Source: Uranotaenia lowii | Taxonomy: Eukaryota; Arthropoda; Insecta; Diptera; Culicidae | Length of the DNA: 64,000 nucleotides | Reading direction: 5' to 3' | NCBI RefSeq assembly: GCF_029784155.1 | Contig: NC_073693.1 | Span: 237,712,447 to 237,776,446, forward strand | Shown: one piece after another, positions 1 through 11,370 of the stretch | How positions within the stretch are numbered: position 1 is the stretch's first letter | How the letters are laid out: each line of letters opens with the position of its first letter | Made by a program: the position numbers and the translations under genes | Notes under the pieces: generated by a model | Seen by the model: the letters and a program-made list of their open reading frames with translations, nothing else | Databases searched by the model: none | What the model was told of the DNA's origin: nothing

Positions 1-1015
1 AAAATCAATGTTTAGCTTGTATAAAATTCCTTTTTCAAGCCAGATTTGGTTCCTTTTGCTTGATCAGTTTTCACACATTAAAAATAAAACTTTGAGAGTC
101 CCCATGTTTAATGATGAAGAAAACATTTATCGCACTCTAATCCCTTCTATTTAAAATTTTCTTGAATATTCCTAGAGTTAGGAGTCTTAAATTATTATTT
201 CCATATACTTTTCTATGCCAAATTTGAGCCCATTTGCTAAAAACATTATCGAGTTATGCTTGAAATTCTTTGAATGCTCCTTCTTCTCCATTCATCACCC
301 CCCCCCCCCCCCCTCTTCTAGAGGGTTCCCGAATAAGCATAGAAACATTTCTTCATCAGAAAAACCCTCTGCTTCTAAGTTAGTAAGTTAGTTTCTTTCG
401 TATGACTTATTCTAAAGATATGCAACAAAAGTATGAGGCTCCCGTCTCCTATTCCTATCTCACTCGTATCAAAATACAATCCCATAAAAAAAATCGGTGC
501 CTTTCGACTGATCAACTCTCGACATCTTAAAAAAACTGTGGAGGTCTCCTTCTCTTTTCCTATTTGTTTACTGGGATCAAGAAGGGGTCTCAAAACACCA
601 TAGAGTCTTTTCCCGTATCCAAATATCCTCCCATGTCTTATTTAATTTCATTTACTCAATTATTTAACCAGTCATGCCGAAAATTGTATGGGAGCCCTCC
701 TCCCTTTCTGTTAATCCAATGGAAGGTGGGAAGAGCTTCAAACCATCTTGCGAATATTTTTTTCATTCAAATACCCTCGCATGCCAAATTTGATTCCTCT
801 CACTCGATTTGTTATCGAGTATTGTAAAAATGTTTATGCCCCCCCCCCCCTCCTCTCTTTCTATTCTACCAATGCAAACCGGAAAGAGTCTCAAACATTC
901 AGAGAATTAAAAAAAAATATATCATATCAAAATATCCTCCCATATCAATTTGGTTACATTTGCTCGAATTTAAGAATAAAAATTGTATGAACCCCTCCCC
1001 TCCCTTCCTATATAC
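1..1015 (-). repeat. Helitron-interior tandem repeat block A
   Basis: Degenerate tandem units, recognisable by a recurring anchor of the form CCAAATTTGGTTCCATTTGC, then a TTTTCGAGTTATG segment, a poly-pyrimidine stretch of C and T, and GGGGTCTCAAA. Anchors are seen near 40, 216, 640, 780 and 941. The same units fill the Helitron at 57513-58927, so this block is read as the inside of a copy that begins left of the window. Homopolymer C runs at about 298-313 and 840-851 belong to the pyrimidine segment and may be length-variable or mis-assembled. Orientation is inferred from the Helitron end at 4846. Confidence 0.6.
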
Positions 1016-1641
1016 CAGTGATTGAATTTTGCTGAGCATGAGTTGATCAACCATCTCTCACTCAACGCTTTACTCGGAAGCAAAGGTTGATTTGAGGCAG
1101 CGAAAACGACTAAACCGATGATGTATACGCTCTCAAAATGGCCCGACTTCATGAAGCAATATACATTCGAGGCAGCGAATCCAAAAAACCAAACGAATGG
1201 CTCTCACTCATCTCCTGTTAAAACATTGAGGGAACCGAATTCAAAAGGCAGAGCAAACCCGAGTCTCCTCGTTCGTGCCTGGATCGAATGCGTGAGGTTT
1301 TTCTGCTATTGCTATTATTGCACAGCAACCGCACGCAGGCAGCTAGTTTTTTCATTTCTTTTTCTTCCCCCCTCTTTGCATCATACGTTGCGGGCCTGTG
1401 CAATGAAAAAAGTTCGGTTGTTTTGTTGTTGCCTCAACCTTTGTGGCGAGGTTGAAGATGTTCTCCTCAACGACAGTTATCGGCTGGAGTTATTCAAATT
1501 CAATAACGTAAATGAGTATGTGTGCCTCGTCTTCTTCATGCATCATGTAGCAACCGAACGTTGAGAGAGTTCGTTCGGGGCAGCAAATGAATAGTATCTC
1601 TCAGAGCAGATCCTCCTCATGGGGGGAGGTTTGAAAGAATG
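1016..1641. other. GC-richer unexplained block inside the Helitron array
   Basis: This 0.6-kb stretch interrupts the tandem units and is richer in G+C than its surroundings. An open frame runs at 1118-1564 (plus, 148 codons), but its composition (Cys/Phe/Leu runs, no recognisable domain) does not look like a known protein. The phrase GAGGCAGCGAA occurs twice (near 1095 and 1170) and a related GGGGCAGC near 1577. I see no convincing terminal inverted repeats. It could be a degenerate inserted element or captured host DNA. Confidence 0.3.
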
Positions 1642-1643
1642 TA

Positions 1644-2558
1644 GGGGAGGAGCGGGCTATATGCGCCTATTAAGCAGAACACTGATTTAATCAAATATCA
1701 TATCGAATAGGTGTACAAAAACTATATACACGGGTGCAGGCATCTGTTTTCCATACATTGTAGTAATTTTTATGTAAAAATTTTCTTCTGTTTCCAAGAA
1801 AACGATTTAATTATAAGTGTTGTCTAAAATGCCGAACCTCAAACCGTGCGGGCTAAATGCGCCTATTTATGTTTTGAACAAAATTTCTGTTTTTTGGGCA
1901 ATATTTCCGTATAATTTCATTGAAACTGCTAGAAAGTAATAATTTCCGTACGATAAAGCTGAAGTTTTATAAAAATCTATGTATATGATAATTTTATGGA
2001 ATAAAACAAAAGTTAGGGTTGCCATACTATGGAGGCAGTTCATCCATGAGAAAAACTTTATAAAATCTGTTTTTGGATCTTCAATTCTCTCTAAAGATGT
2101 TATTCAGAGCTTAGATTTGAAGGTTTAATGATTAAAATCATTAATTTATTCTATTTAACCTGTTATTTTAGGATGGAGGCATTTTACAAACATGATGGGG
2201 GCATACAAAAACACTCTATTATTCCACTATATAATCATTATTAAACCTCCACAAAAGCTGAAATATGTTTAATTTCTTAAATTCATTTGAGTAAGAAACA
2301 AAAACCATCCTAGTTTTTGTTTTAAGCTTCTTTACGTATAATTTTTAAAAGTCGAAATATTACATCAAAATGTATCAAAACCTTGTATGATTTTTTAAAT
2401 TTTTTTGAGTTTGTAAATTCATAAAATTCTTTTTTGCCTTATGTTCTAAGCGTATCACCCTCAAAATGCATTGGTCAGATAAACTGTTTAGTCAGCCATT
2501 TCATCAAACAGCCGTAGGGTCATTTAACCCGATAGGCCCATTTTGGAAACCTTTCCCC
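1644..2558. mobile_element. TA-flanked MITE, family with ATGCGCATA subterminal repeats (copy 1, divergent)
   Basis: Begins TA-GGGGAGGAGCGGGC and ends CTTTCCCC-TA. The left part carries GGGCTATATGCGCCTATTAAG and later GCGGGCTAAATGCGCCTATTT; the right end carries the inverted GGGCCTATCGGG. The same plan, better preserved, is seen at 15995-16522 and 46228-47150. No transposase frame is present, so it is non-autonomous. TA target duplications and G-rich ends suggest a Tc1/mariner-related or similar cut-and-paste family, but the class is inferred. Confidence 0.65.
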
Positions 2559-3608
2559 TATATGTATCGTCTCCTGTATAGCTATGCGAAGCCTCAAAGC
2601 GTGTATTTTGAATGCCTCTGATGAGAAAATTGGTGAGGATTTCAATCACTGCTATATACCCACTGGAAAAAGGGATGAGTCTGAAATAATCACTGACACA
2701 TCTCTTAAATTCATTTCTAATATCATTGAGATATTCCTTCAAAATAAATCAGCAATCATAGAAACATTGAGTGTATTCAAATACACTCCTATGTGAAATT
2801 TTGTTCCATTTGCTCGATTCCATGATGGTTTCGATATCATATTTGGCTTCATTAGTTAAAGAAGTTCTTGGTTTATGCAAAATAATTGTATGTGATCTCC
2901 ACTCTTCGTTAACTTTATCCCCAATTGAAGGAAAAATGAGTCAAAACTAACCATTTCTCTTGTCCAAATGCCCTCCCATGCCGGTTTTGTTTCCAATTGC
3001 TCGATTAGTTCTCGAGTTATGCCGAAAATTGTAAAGGACGCTCTCCCCCTCTCTCTTCCTATCATCCCACTGGAAGAAGGCAGTAGTATCAAATATTCAT
3101 AGAAACATTCCTCGTACTCAAATACCCTCCGAAGCAAAATCCGGTTCCATTAGCTGGAAAAATTTTCGAGTAATTTTAAAAATTGTATGGGCGACCCTTC
3201 TCACTTAACATTTTTTCCGCTGGAAGAGCAGAGGGTTTTCCAGATATCACAGAAACATATCTGGTATTCAAATACCTTCAAGCAAAATTTGGTTCTATTT
3301 GATTGAGAAGTTTTCCCGTTATGCTAAAAATTTTTAAGGAGCCCCCTTCCAACTTTCCTTTTCCTCACTGAAAGGAGAGAGGGGTACCAAATATTCATAC
3401 ATCCTTTTCTCGTAACCAAATACCCTTCCAAACCAAATTTGATTCCATTTGCTCGTATAGTTCTCAAGTTATGCAATAAAAAAGGAAGCCCCTTCATCCT
3501 TCCTCCCTTCCTATATCCCCACTGGAGGGATGGGGTCTAAAATAATCATTGAAACATTTCTCATACAACAATACCCTCCCTTATCAAATTTGGTTCCATA
3601 AGCTTAAT
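2559..3608 (-). repeat. Helitron-interior tandem repeat block B
   Basis: Continuation of the ~150-bp tandem units of block A on the right side of the TA-MITE. Anchors of the GGTTCCATTTGC type recur near 2789, 2973, 3130, 3287, 3430 and 3580 (spacings 143-184 bp), each followed by a pyrimidine-rich segment and a GGGTCT/AAATA segment. The first units after 2570 are strongly degraded. The block is cut at about 3609 by the foldback element. Confidence 0.6.
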
Positions 3609-4795
3609 AGACTGAGTCGATTTGGGGTCATTTTCGAATTTCGCAAAGCCTGTGGTCTTAAAAGCTTCGTTTTGGTTAAAATCTCATCCATGATTTTTTG
3701 CAGAATTTTTAAGTAACGTTTACATTAGTAAATTTGAACTTCAAGGTTTGTATGGGAAAATTGAATATTGAAAAATCAATATCATTGATGTTTCCAATTT
3801 TTTTTTGTAATCATGAGGCAAAGAATTTATTTGCTGTTTAACAGGGGCATATCTTTTGGCATTGAAAAACAATAAATTCAATTGACATCACTGCTGGGTG
3901 TCTAGCGAGGTATTGCACGACTACTTTTTGATCAATACTTCGCGAGGCACTAGCAGAGATGTCAATTGAATTTATTGTATGTCAATGCTAAAAGACATAC
4001 CTCTGTTAAACATCAAATAATTTCTTTGCCTAATAAGATACGAAGTTACGGTTCTGGACAAAGTTGTTCAGCGGGAAATTTCCTTTAGATATTTTATAAA
4101 TTGGCTCAAAACCCATAAAGGGGCTCGGTTCCACAGAACAAGCAAAAATGATGTTTATTTTTCAGGACAAAATATTCAATTCTTAAAACAAACATAAAAT
4201 ATCAAATTTACTCATCTAAACGTCACTTAAAAATTCTGCAAAAAATATCATGGATCAGTTTTAAATGAAAAGAAAGCTATTTAGACTAAGGTTGCCAGAT
4301 TGCCCGGTTTTATTCGGGTTTGCCAAGATATTTTACACAAAATTTGACAGGTTGCCCGGATTTCAGTTTAAAATGCCCGCATTTTGCCCGGATTTATTCA
4401 CTTTGTTTGCCAAAACAAACAATAAAAACAAATTGTAATGAATTTTTTTATTCGTCGCAAACCGAATTTTTTTAACAAGTTTTATAAAAATAGCCATGAG
4501 AAATTTTTTGAAAACATAATACGATTTAAGAACTGCTGATGAATTAAAAATATTTTTCATGTTTTTTTTCCTTGATACGTGTTAGGTAATTCCTAGATTT
4601 GGGCTGAATTAGCCCGGATGTTGCCCGGATTTTTGGTCGAAATTTTGAAATCAAGTGCTTGGATTTTGCCAGGTTTTAGATGAAAATAGCCCGGATTTTC
4701 CGGCCCGAATATGTGCTGAAAAAATTCTGGCAACCTTAATTTAGACTTTAGGGTTTGAGAAATTCAAAAATGACCTCAAATCGGCTCAGTAGATT
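3609..4795. mobile_element. Foldback (long hairpin) element FB1
   Basis: Left end ACTGAGTCGATTTGGGGTCA matches, inverted, the right end near 4764-4790 (TGACCTCAAATCGGCTCAGT). The arms run through the whole element: GCAGAATTTTTAAG(T)AACGTTTA near 3700 reappears inverted near 4222, and the central 3800-4030 segment is itself palindromic around about 3935. Without the hAT-like MITE at 4289-4738 it is about 0.74 kb and almost entirely arms. No ORF. A single-arm relative lies at 52690-53040. The exact right boundary (4786-4796) is blurred by similarity to the flanking Helitron. Confidence 0.75.
4289..4738. mobile_element. hAT-like MITE, CCGGGC-rich family (copy 1)
   Basis: Element TAAGGTTGCCAGA...TCTGGCAACCTTA flanked by the perfect 8-bp duplication ATTTAGAC (4281-4288 and 4739-4746). 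Both ends carry repeated GCCCGGAT/GCCCGG motifs around an AT-rich core. The 8-bp duplication is the hallmark of hAT superfamily elements; there is no transposase, so it would be mobilised in trans. It is inserted in the right arm of foldback FB1. Confidence 0.85.
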
Positions 4796-4846
4796 CCGAG
4801 TCCATAGGGAACAGACAGACAGCAATCCATTTTAGATATATATAGA
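4796..4846 (-). mobile_element. Helitron 5' (TC) terminus, minus strand
   Basis: Reading the minus strand from 4846 gives TCTATATATATCTAAAATGG, then a CTGTCTGTCTGTTCCC segment and a CCGAGT phrase, as in the Helitrons at 29099 and 58927. It is the end of the copy whose tandem units fill blocks A and B. Immediately right of it (4847) comes TAGCTGACCCTGTGC, which resembles the opposite (CTAG) end of the same family, so two copies appear to abut head to tail. The second is not traceable further. Confidence 0.6.
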
Positions 4847-4861
4847 TAGCTGACCCTGTGC

Positions 4862-5300
4862 TTTCCTACCCCTTTCATGAAAAAAATAAATTCGTTAGAA
4901 TTATTTTAATTAAAATGAACTTCCTTTTGAATTAAATTTCAACAGTATTCAAAAGTGAACTGTTTTTCATGGCATCTGAGCTTCTAATTCAACCCCTGAA
5001 AAGTTATGTAGTGATTTTCGGCATTGGTTTAGACTTGAGGTTATTTATTCACGAATTTGGTAAATTGAAGAAATATTGTTTATTTTTTTTAGATTCTTTA
5101 AATTTCTTCAATCGATTGATTAGAGTTATTACCAATGAATTTCAAAAGTACTCGATTGTGGTTATTTTTACAAATTGCGCTTTGAAGCTTACTGGAAAAA
5201 GTCTGAACCACGATTACGTACAGTAAATCTAACAAAATCGCCCACCAGGTCTGACTTTTCAGTAGGTAATCTCTTGTTCGGAAAGAGACCTTATGATTCA
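4862..5300. other. AT-rich DNA without a recognised feature
   Basis: Probably the decayed remainder of the second, abutting Helitron copy. A short open frame (4969-5226) has no recognisable protein character. No RNA gene or clear repeat is seen. Confidence 0.4.
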
Positions 5301-6557
5301 ACAATGCCAACCGCTTGGTGGCAACTGCATGATCTTTCTAGCCAGCTATGAGTACAAATACATATACCGGTTCTCTTAACTTCGAAAGTGCAGCGCGCAG
5401 CTGATTCTTTTCAACCCGGCAGCACCCCGGGAACCTGCAAAATGGGTATCTTAAAACGATCTTAAGTAAATCGAATGACTGGTGACGGCGGGTGACGATT
5501 GAGTATTCACCGGCTGGCTGGTTGGCTGGCTGGCTGGCGAAAAGCCTTGGATCAGAATGTTTTTGAAGCGGCCATTATGTGATGTGTCCTATTCGGCAGC
5601 CGCAGCGTGCATAGCGATTTCAATTTGAGGTTTATGCTGAGCAACTAAGTACCTACTCATGCAATGTTCATGTACCTCAGACCTCAGACAGTGCAATAGT
5701 TGACTCCAAGTCGAAGTGCATAGCCATATACTTGTGGACCAAAAGTCGTGAGCGTGAGTGGAAGCTGTGGAATTTGCACAAGCGCACCTTTTCCGCGCGG
5801 ATATCAAGGCTTTTTACAGTCAATGTTACTCGAGTAGCAGAGGACTTATCACTAAAAGTAAACATCCTATCTATGGGATGCTCGACAGATTCCCTGAACT
5901 AGTGCTGTGCGAAAAATTTCATCATCCCTCTAACAATCCAGTGTCTCTTGAATTAGCCTGTATCGGAAATAACTTGTCTGTGTATTTTAGAAATTCCTTC
6001 ATCGATCAGCGTCATCATCAATATTTATGAGTGGACTTCCAAGCGAAAGGAAAACAAAATTCTTCGGCCCTAAGTGGAACTTAACCAACCAGTCGAGCGC
6101 TACAAAATCAACGTACCGAGAATAATCATAGGCCGATCGATAGGTCTCTACACAGGGTACAACTCGTTAGAACTTCTCGGCTGAAAGTGAAACGCAAACT
6201 AGCTCCGGTGCAGTTTTTTTTTAGTTTTGAGCCTAGACGTCCTACCTAGATGAAGTGTTCCAAGTTTGAACCAAAATAGTGAAGCGGTGAACAGAAGGGG
6301 GTCTTAAAGCCTTTTGAGACCAACGGAACTGGTTCTGTGTTAAATTTTGCTCAAGAATTTGGACTCGGTTCTCGAAGATTAATCTGCTCTAGTACCCGAG
6401 TTAGCGGATACTAGTTTACTAAACTAAATTGTGAGTGTACTAGTGGTGGTGATTGAAAGTGTAGCCAAAAGGTGACTTGCGTGGGATCAGATCCAAGGAA
6501 CGGCGCGGATACTTTGTTGGTGCTTGAAACGGGATTTTTAAATACATTATCTTCAAG
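5301..6557 (+). other. Candidate promoter plus non-coding first exon
   Basis: A unique, GC-richer block with no transposon similarity, in strong contrast to the AT-rich DNA on either side. It ends in CTTCAAG|GTAAGTGTG at 6557/6558, an almost ideal splice donor. Many short upstream frames and no long ORF suggest a 5' untranslated exon. A simple tandem GGCTG run lies at about 5510-5536. The transcription start cannot be placed; the segment 6100-6557 is the most exon-like. No partner exon is proven. The acceptor at 26988 is one possible partner. The call is inference from composition and the donor. Confidence 0.4.
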
Positions 6558-7458
6558 GTAAGTGTGTACCGGATCGGTTATATGTAGGTAATTTTAGAAC
6601 CACCTGCGTATGGTTTCTTTTTTAACGATCAATTGTTGACTGAAGTCCTCTTGAAGAATGACATAGCGGCATTCTAATAGTGATTCTATTTAATATTCAA
6701 AGGAACACAGCATTGATTTTGTATTTACTTCAGTAAGTTATTGTCAATATTTTTTTCAAGACTCAACGTTAATTGATGACTCATCGAATTTATAAAGCTC
6801 TTTTTAAGATTAAGAATTAAAAAATTGATCAGAAAGGTCAATAATTATACTTGTTTACAGAATTTTTACAGAATTTACAGAACTAAGAAAATTGACGTTA
6901 ATTTTTAATGTCAAATCGGGTGCTGAATCGAAAGTAAAAAAATCTCAGTAGAACAGTTTTTAAATTATGGTCCAAATATGAAATTTTGGAAACAGAAAAA
7001 AGTACCTGTACTTAGATTCAAACATGTCGAACTGCATAGCAAAATTTGAAATCTCTTTTTTGTATATTGGGGGAAAATAAATATCCTACAGATTATATGG
7101 ACTTCATTTTTGCGTATGAGTAGCAATATTGTTGATATTAGTTAATTTATGATGGAATAAAGATAAAAAATACATTTTTTATGAGAAAATTTCGTTTTAT
7201 CACGTTTTTTGCCTCGATAGTAAACATTTTAAAAATGTGATTTTCTTCATCAATATTTCCTTGATATTCCTTGAATGTTAGTTTAAACAATGATTTCAAG
7301 TGCTTATTTTTATCAAAAGCGGTTGTGAATTTTAGAGTTATAGTTTTTAAATTTTATCGTGCTCAAAAAAAATATTCCCGTGGAAATTGCGAAGCCGTGA
7401 ATTTAATAAAACTTAAAATTAAAGTGTCAAAAAGGTTTTTTTGATTTTGATTAATGAT
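6558..7458. other. AT-rich intron-like DNA with one shared repeat fragment
   Basis: Low-complexity A/T DNA without coding potential. Positions about 6998-7130 contain TACTTAGATTCAAACATGTC and TTCATTTTTGCGTATGA, both repeated with the same spacing at about 54949-55080, so this is a fragment of a dispersed repeat. Confidence 0.5.
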
Positions 7459-7462
7459 TAAT

Positions 7463-10113
7463 GGGGATTTTTTTTTATTATCTGACGGGTTTGCGCCGGG
7501 GGTCTTCAGATTTTCCCCAAAATTGAAAATTTGGTTCATTTTTGCGACTTAAAAACACATGTATTTTTTCAGATTTCTAACATTTTTATTTTTTGAGTTA
7601 GCTTCGGTTTAATTTTTTTGTAAATAAAAAATAACCATTTTTCAAAGCTACATAACTCTGTTACTTTTCAACGGAAATTATAAAATAGCACATCAAAATG
7701 CATTGAAATTTTATCAGCTTTCCATATAAAATATTTGAAAAAAATTAAATAATGACCTTCAACATGAAAAGTTGTAAATAAACTTTAAATGGCGTCTAAA
7801 AGTACCGTCTGCACCACAGAAAATTTTGCAAAAAATACCATTGTATAGCTGGATTTATGATGCAACTTTCATCTGAAGACACCAAAGTGGGCCATTAACA
7901 CCTTGAAGAGTTATGAAAGAAATAATGACAATAAATCTCTTTTTTTACATCGAAAACAAACAATGGTCGAACAACTGCACTCACATATGGAGATAGCAAG
8001 CACTTCTAACAACATAGAAAAAAAAAGAACTTATCAAAGCAGGTAATAAACACTATTTTTTTCATCCTTTTCAGACTGCCCCTACTCGCATAACAGTCCC
8101 ATATGAATTTTCGTCATTTTAGGTCAACATAAAGCTTCAAAATAAAACACTAAAAAAAGAGGTTTTGTTCTACAAATTTCGAAAAAAAATATCAATTCGT
8201 GGCTGTCCTATAGGAAATATACCTGAATAACAGTCCCATAGGTGAAATACCACGGATTTGGTTACTTTTCAATGCTTCTTTCGGCGAAATAGTCTTTGGT
8301 TTTTTGCTTTGAATCATTTAAACATTTTTTTTTAACTCACTTGATGTCGAATGATGCACAGTAGTTCTCGAAGGCAGGTCTGACTTTCTTAGGAATGACT
8401 TCCTGAGCGAAAAACTATCGGATGCAATCAAAAATCGTCAAAAGATTCAACCAACAATGTGGAATTCACGATATTTTTTTCCAAAAGTATGTTTTTTTTC
8501 TGGCAATTGCATTTAGAAGTTTAAAATGATCAAATCTAAGTCCTAGAAAGTAGCTTGGTGAACAAAATATATTCTGTATGGGGCTGTTATGCGAGTAGAT
8601 TTGAAAAAGGTTTCAAATATGGTCGATTAACAGTCCCAGAATGAATATAAATGGTGCTCTCGACCTTACCAATAACCCAACTTCGAAAATTTCAGGTCTA
8701 ACGATTTATTATGACAACCTAGAAACGATCTTCGTTTATGCTGAAAGTGATGGTCACAATTTAAAAATATATTCCAAAACAGAAAAAGCTGATTTCCTCG
8801 CTTGCTTGTTTTTGCATATGGGACTGTTATGAAAGTAGGGGCGGTAGATAGTTGCAGCTTAACTGACTTCATGTTATATCCAAAAATCTAATAACGTATT
8901 CGTTTATACTCAGTTTTGCACCAGGTCACAACAAGTTATGCACATTGTACTGTCATTTTTAGAAGTTTATGCGCTAAGTTTTGCATTCGTAATTCCCCAG
9001 ATTTGACTTAAAATGGGAGGTGGAACACTGAAGATTCGTGTGTGAGCGATCGAGGTAGCAAAACACTGACGACGAATTATGTTCTTTCTAGTATGGTAAA
9101 CCTCAAAACTGGGCGAATGGAGAAAACGAATACGGTAAAAGTATCATATTTTCATCATTTTACAGCCTGGGCTGGCCAAACTGAGCTCTTCGATTATTTC
9201 TACAACATTTGTGCCACTTTCTCATACTTTTTTGATCTACGGGAAAGGATTTTGGTGTCCAGTGCATAGCTCCCGATATAGAAACAATGTAAAGCACGTC
9301 TATATTTCATTTTTTAATCACATTTTTGTGATCCCAAACACAGGGACTGAACCTTCTACTATTGGCATTGATTATGCTTCACAATGATCTTTGATTGAAA
9401 AGTTAATAAGTTATATAGTATATGACCAGGTTGTAAAAGCAACATTCCCATTATTTGTTATATCACATTAACAATACGATACTAAGAATTTTGGTTAAAA
9501 TTTAAAGTCAGTTTTGCTGCAAACAAACACAAAGCACGAAAAAGTAGTGTTTTTTACCTGCTATAGTAAGTTCTTTTGTTTCCATGTTGTTAGAAGTGCG
9601 CGCTACCTCCATAAATGATTGTTTTCGATGCAAAAAAAGAGATTTATTGTCATTATTTCTCTCATAACTCTTCAAGGTGTTAATGGCCCACTTTGGTGTC
9701 TTCAGATGAAAGTTGCATCATGAATCGAGCTATATAATGGTATTTTTTGCAAAATATTCGGTGGTGCAGACGGTACTTTTAGACGCCATTTAAAGTTTAT
9801 TTACAACTTTTCATGTTGAAGGTTATTATTTAATTTTTTTCAAATATTTTATTTGGAAAGCTGATAAAATTTAAATGCATTTTGATGTGCTATTTTATAA
9901 TTTCCGTTGAAAAATTACAGAGTTATGTATCTTTGAAAAATGGTTATTTTTTATTTACAAAAAAATTTAACCGAAGCTAACTCAAAAAATAAAAATGTTA
10001 GAAATCTGAAAAAAACATGTGTTTTTAAGTTGCAAAAATTAACCAAATTTTCAATTTTGGGGAAAATCTGAAGACCTCCGGCGCAAATTGTCAGATAATA
10101 AAAAAAAATCCCC
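7463..10113. mobile_element. Giant foldback element FB2
   Basis: Arms of about 0.6 kb (7463-8060 and about 9540-10113) are inverted copies with high identity: the GTGGGCCATTAACACCTTGA phrase at about 7885 reappears inverted at about 9675, and the GGGGA(T)n...TTATCTGAC end reappears inverted at 10091-10113. The element is flanked by TAAT on both sides (7459-7462 and 10114-10117), a candidate 4-bp target duplication. The middle (8078-8842) holds another inverted-repeat element. No transposase frame is seen, so it is a non-autonomous hairpin-type DNA element; the superfamily is not assigned. Confidence 0.75.
8078..8842. mobile_element. Inverted-repeat element inside FB2
   Basis: 28-bp terminal inverted repeats (8078-8105 and 8815-8842) agree at 26 positions and contain CATAACAGTCCCATATG. 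The core of the repeat, AACAGTCCCA, is also found inside at about 8229 and 8630 and inverted at about 8580 (GGGGCTGTTATGCGAGTAG), five sites in all. No coding capacity. I found no clear target duplication. Confidence 0.65.
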
Positions 10114-10117
10114 TAAT

Positions 10118-11070
10118 TCTAATGTTTTAAGCAGTGGAAACGCTTTGAATCAATCAATTTTTTTCATTAGATGTAAATATCAAAGTTCATATTGTATTTC
10201 TCTTAAGCAATTTACAGGGTTGGTAGCGATTTTTCGTTTTGAAATTCTAAAATTTTTCTCGGTTTTCTCCGATTAAACATGATGATTTCTCCGGTATTTT
10301 TTTACTCGTTTTTTTTTCAAACCAAATCATGTTGAATAATAAAAATCAATATAAAGCCCTCAAATTTTTTACAATTGTTTTTCTAAAACTTGTTGATCGG
10401 TGACAAATATTTCAACGTCTTTTCACACGTAGTCATATCGTATCAAATTTTCAAGTTTTCATATATTTTTGAAAAGAATCCAACGAAATTGTCATCTATT
10501 CATTGTTTTACTCCATAATTTTAACAATTTTGCAAAAACAAGTTCAGTTAACTTGATATTGAAATTTTAAGGTGGTTGTTTTAAGCAACTGTAAAAATTC
10601 AGTTATTTTCTAGAATTTGTATAGAAGTGTAGGAAAAAAGGCATAATTTGTATAGAAATATATAAAAAATACATCGAAACATAATATCAAATCAGCTTGT
10701 CGACTCGAACAGAGACTTGTCAAACAAAACTTAAAATAATCAGATTGCATGAAAATATTTAGTGGTTTTTTTAGTGCGATTATTTTTGTTTGTATAAATC
10801 CAAAGACATGTTTAAAAAAAAAATGTTTTTTATGCAAACAATGAATTACTTTAGTAGTGCCCTAGTCATTCGATCTTCGTGAAAATATAGAAAAATCGTA
10901 AATAAGACAGGGCTGAACTTCATTCATTTGAATGTAAGATATTATTTTTTATCAGGATACAGACACAATTTTTACATAAGACATACATATATTGCAGTGT
11001 TGGAAACTTTAAGCAAAAGATTAACTTAGGCAGAATGAAAACCAAAGCATTTACGTTATAAGGCTTCGAT
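10118..11070. other. AT-rich DNA without a recognised feature
   Basis: A/T-dominated sequence with short spurious frames only; no gene, RNA or repeat that I can name. Confidence 0.5.
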
Positions 11071-11074
11071 TTTT

Positions 11075-11370
11075 TTTCAATATGCATCCGGGCAGGACAA
11101 ATCCGGGCAATTTAAATAAAAACCTGGAATAATCCGGACATTTGATTTCAAAACTGACGACCAAAAATTAGGTCAATAACCGGGTTAATTTGGACAAAAC
11201 CCACTAGAAATTATTCAACCTAAATCAAGCAAAAAGTGAAAAGATTTTTTTTTCATCAAAATTTATATTTTAAATCGTATTTTAGGCTTCCAAAAAACCT
11301 TCCATGATTATTTTAATGAAACTTGCTTAAAAAAATCGTAATCTCTTGTTTCTCAGCTTATTTTTACAAA
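11075..11370. mobile_element. Degraded hAT-like MITE of the CCGGGC family
   Basis: ATCCGGGCA, ATCCGGGCAATTTA, AATCCGGACATTTG and ACCGGG occur in the spacing seen in the better copies. The following stretch to about 11340 matches the inverted core of copy 1 (a run around ACGATTTAA and CCATGA). Terminal repeats and target duplications are no longer readable, so limits are approximate. Confidence 0.5.

Noticed and set aside
1118..1564. 148-codon frame as a protein-coding gene
   Set aside because: No domain, odd Cys/Phe/Leu content, sits inside a transposon array; kept only as an unexplained block.
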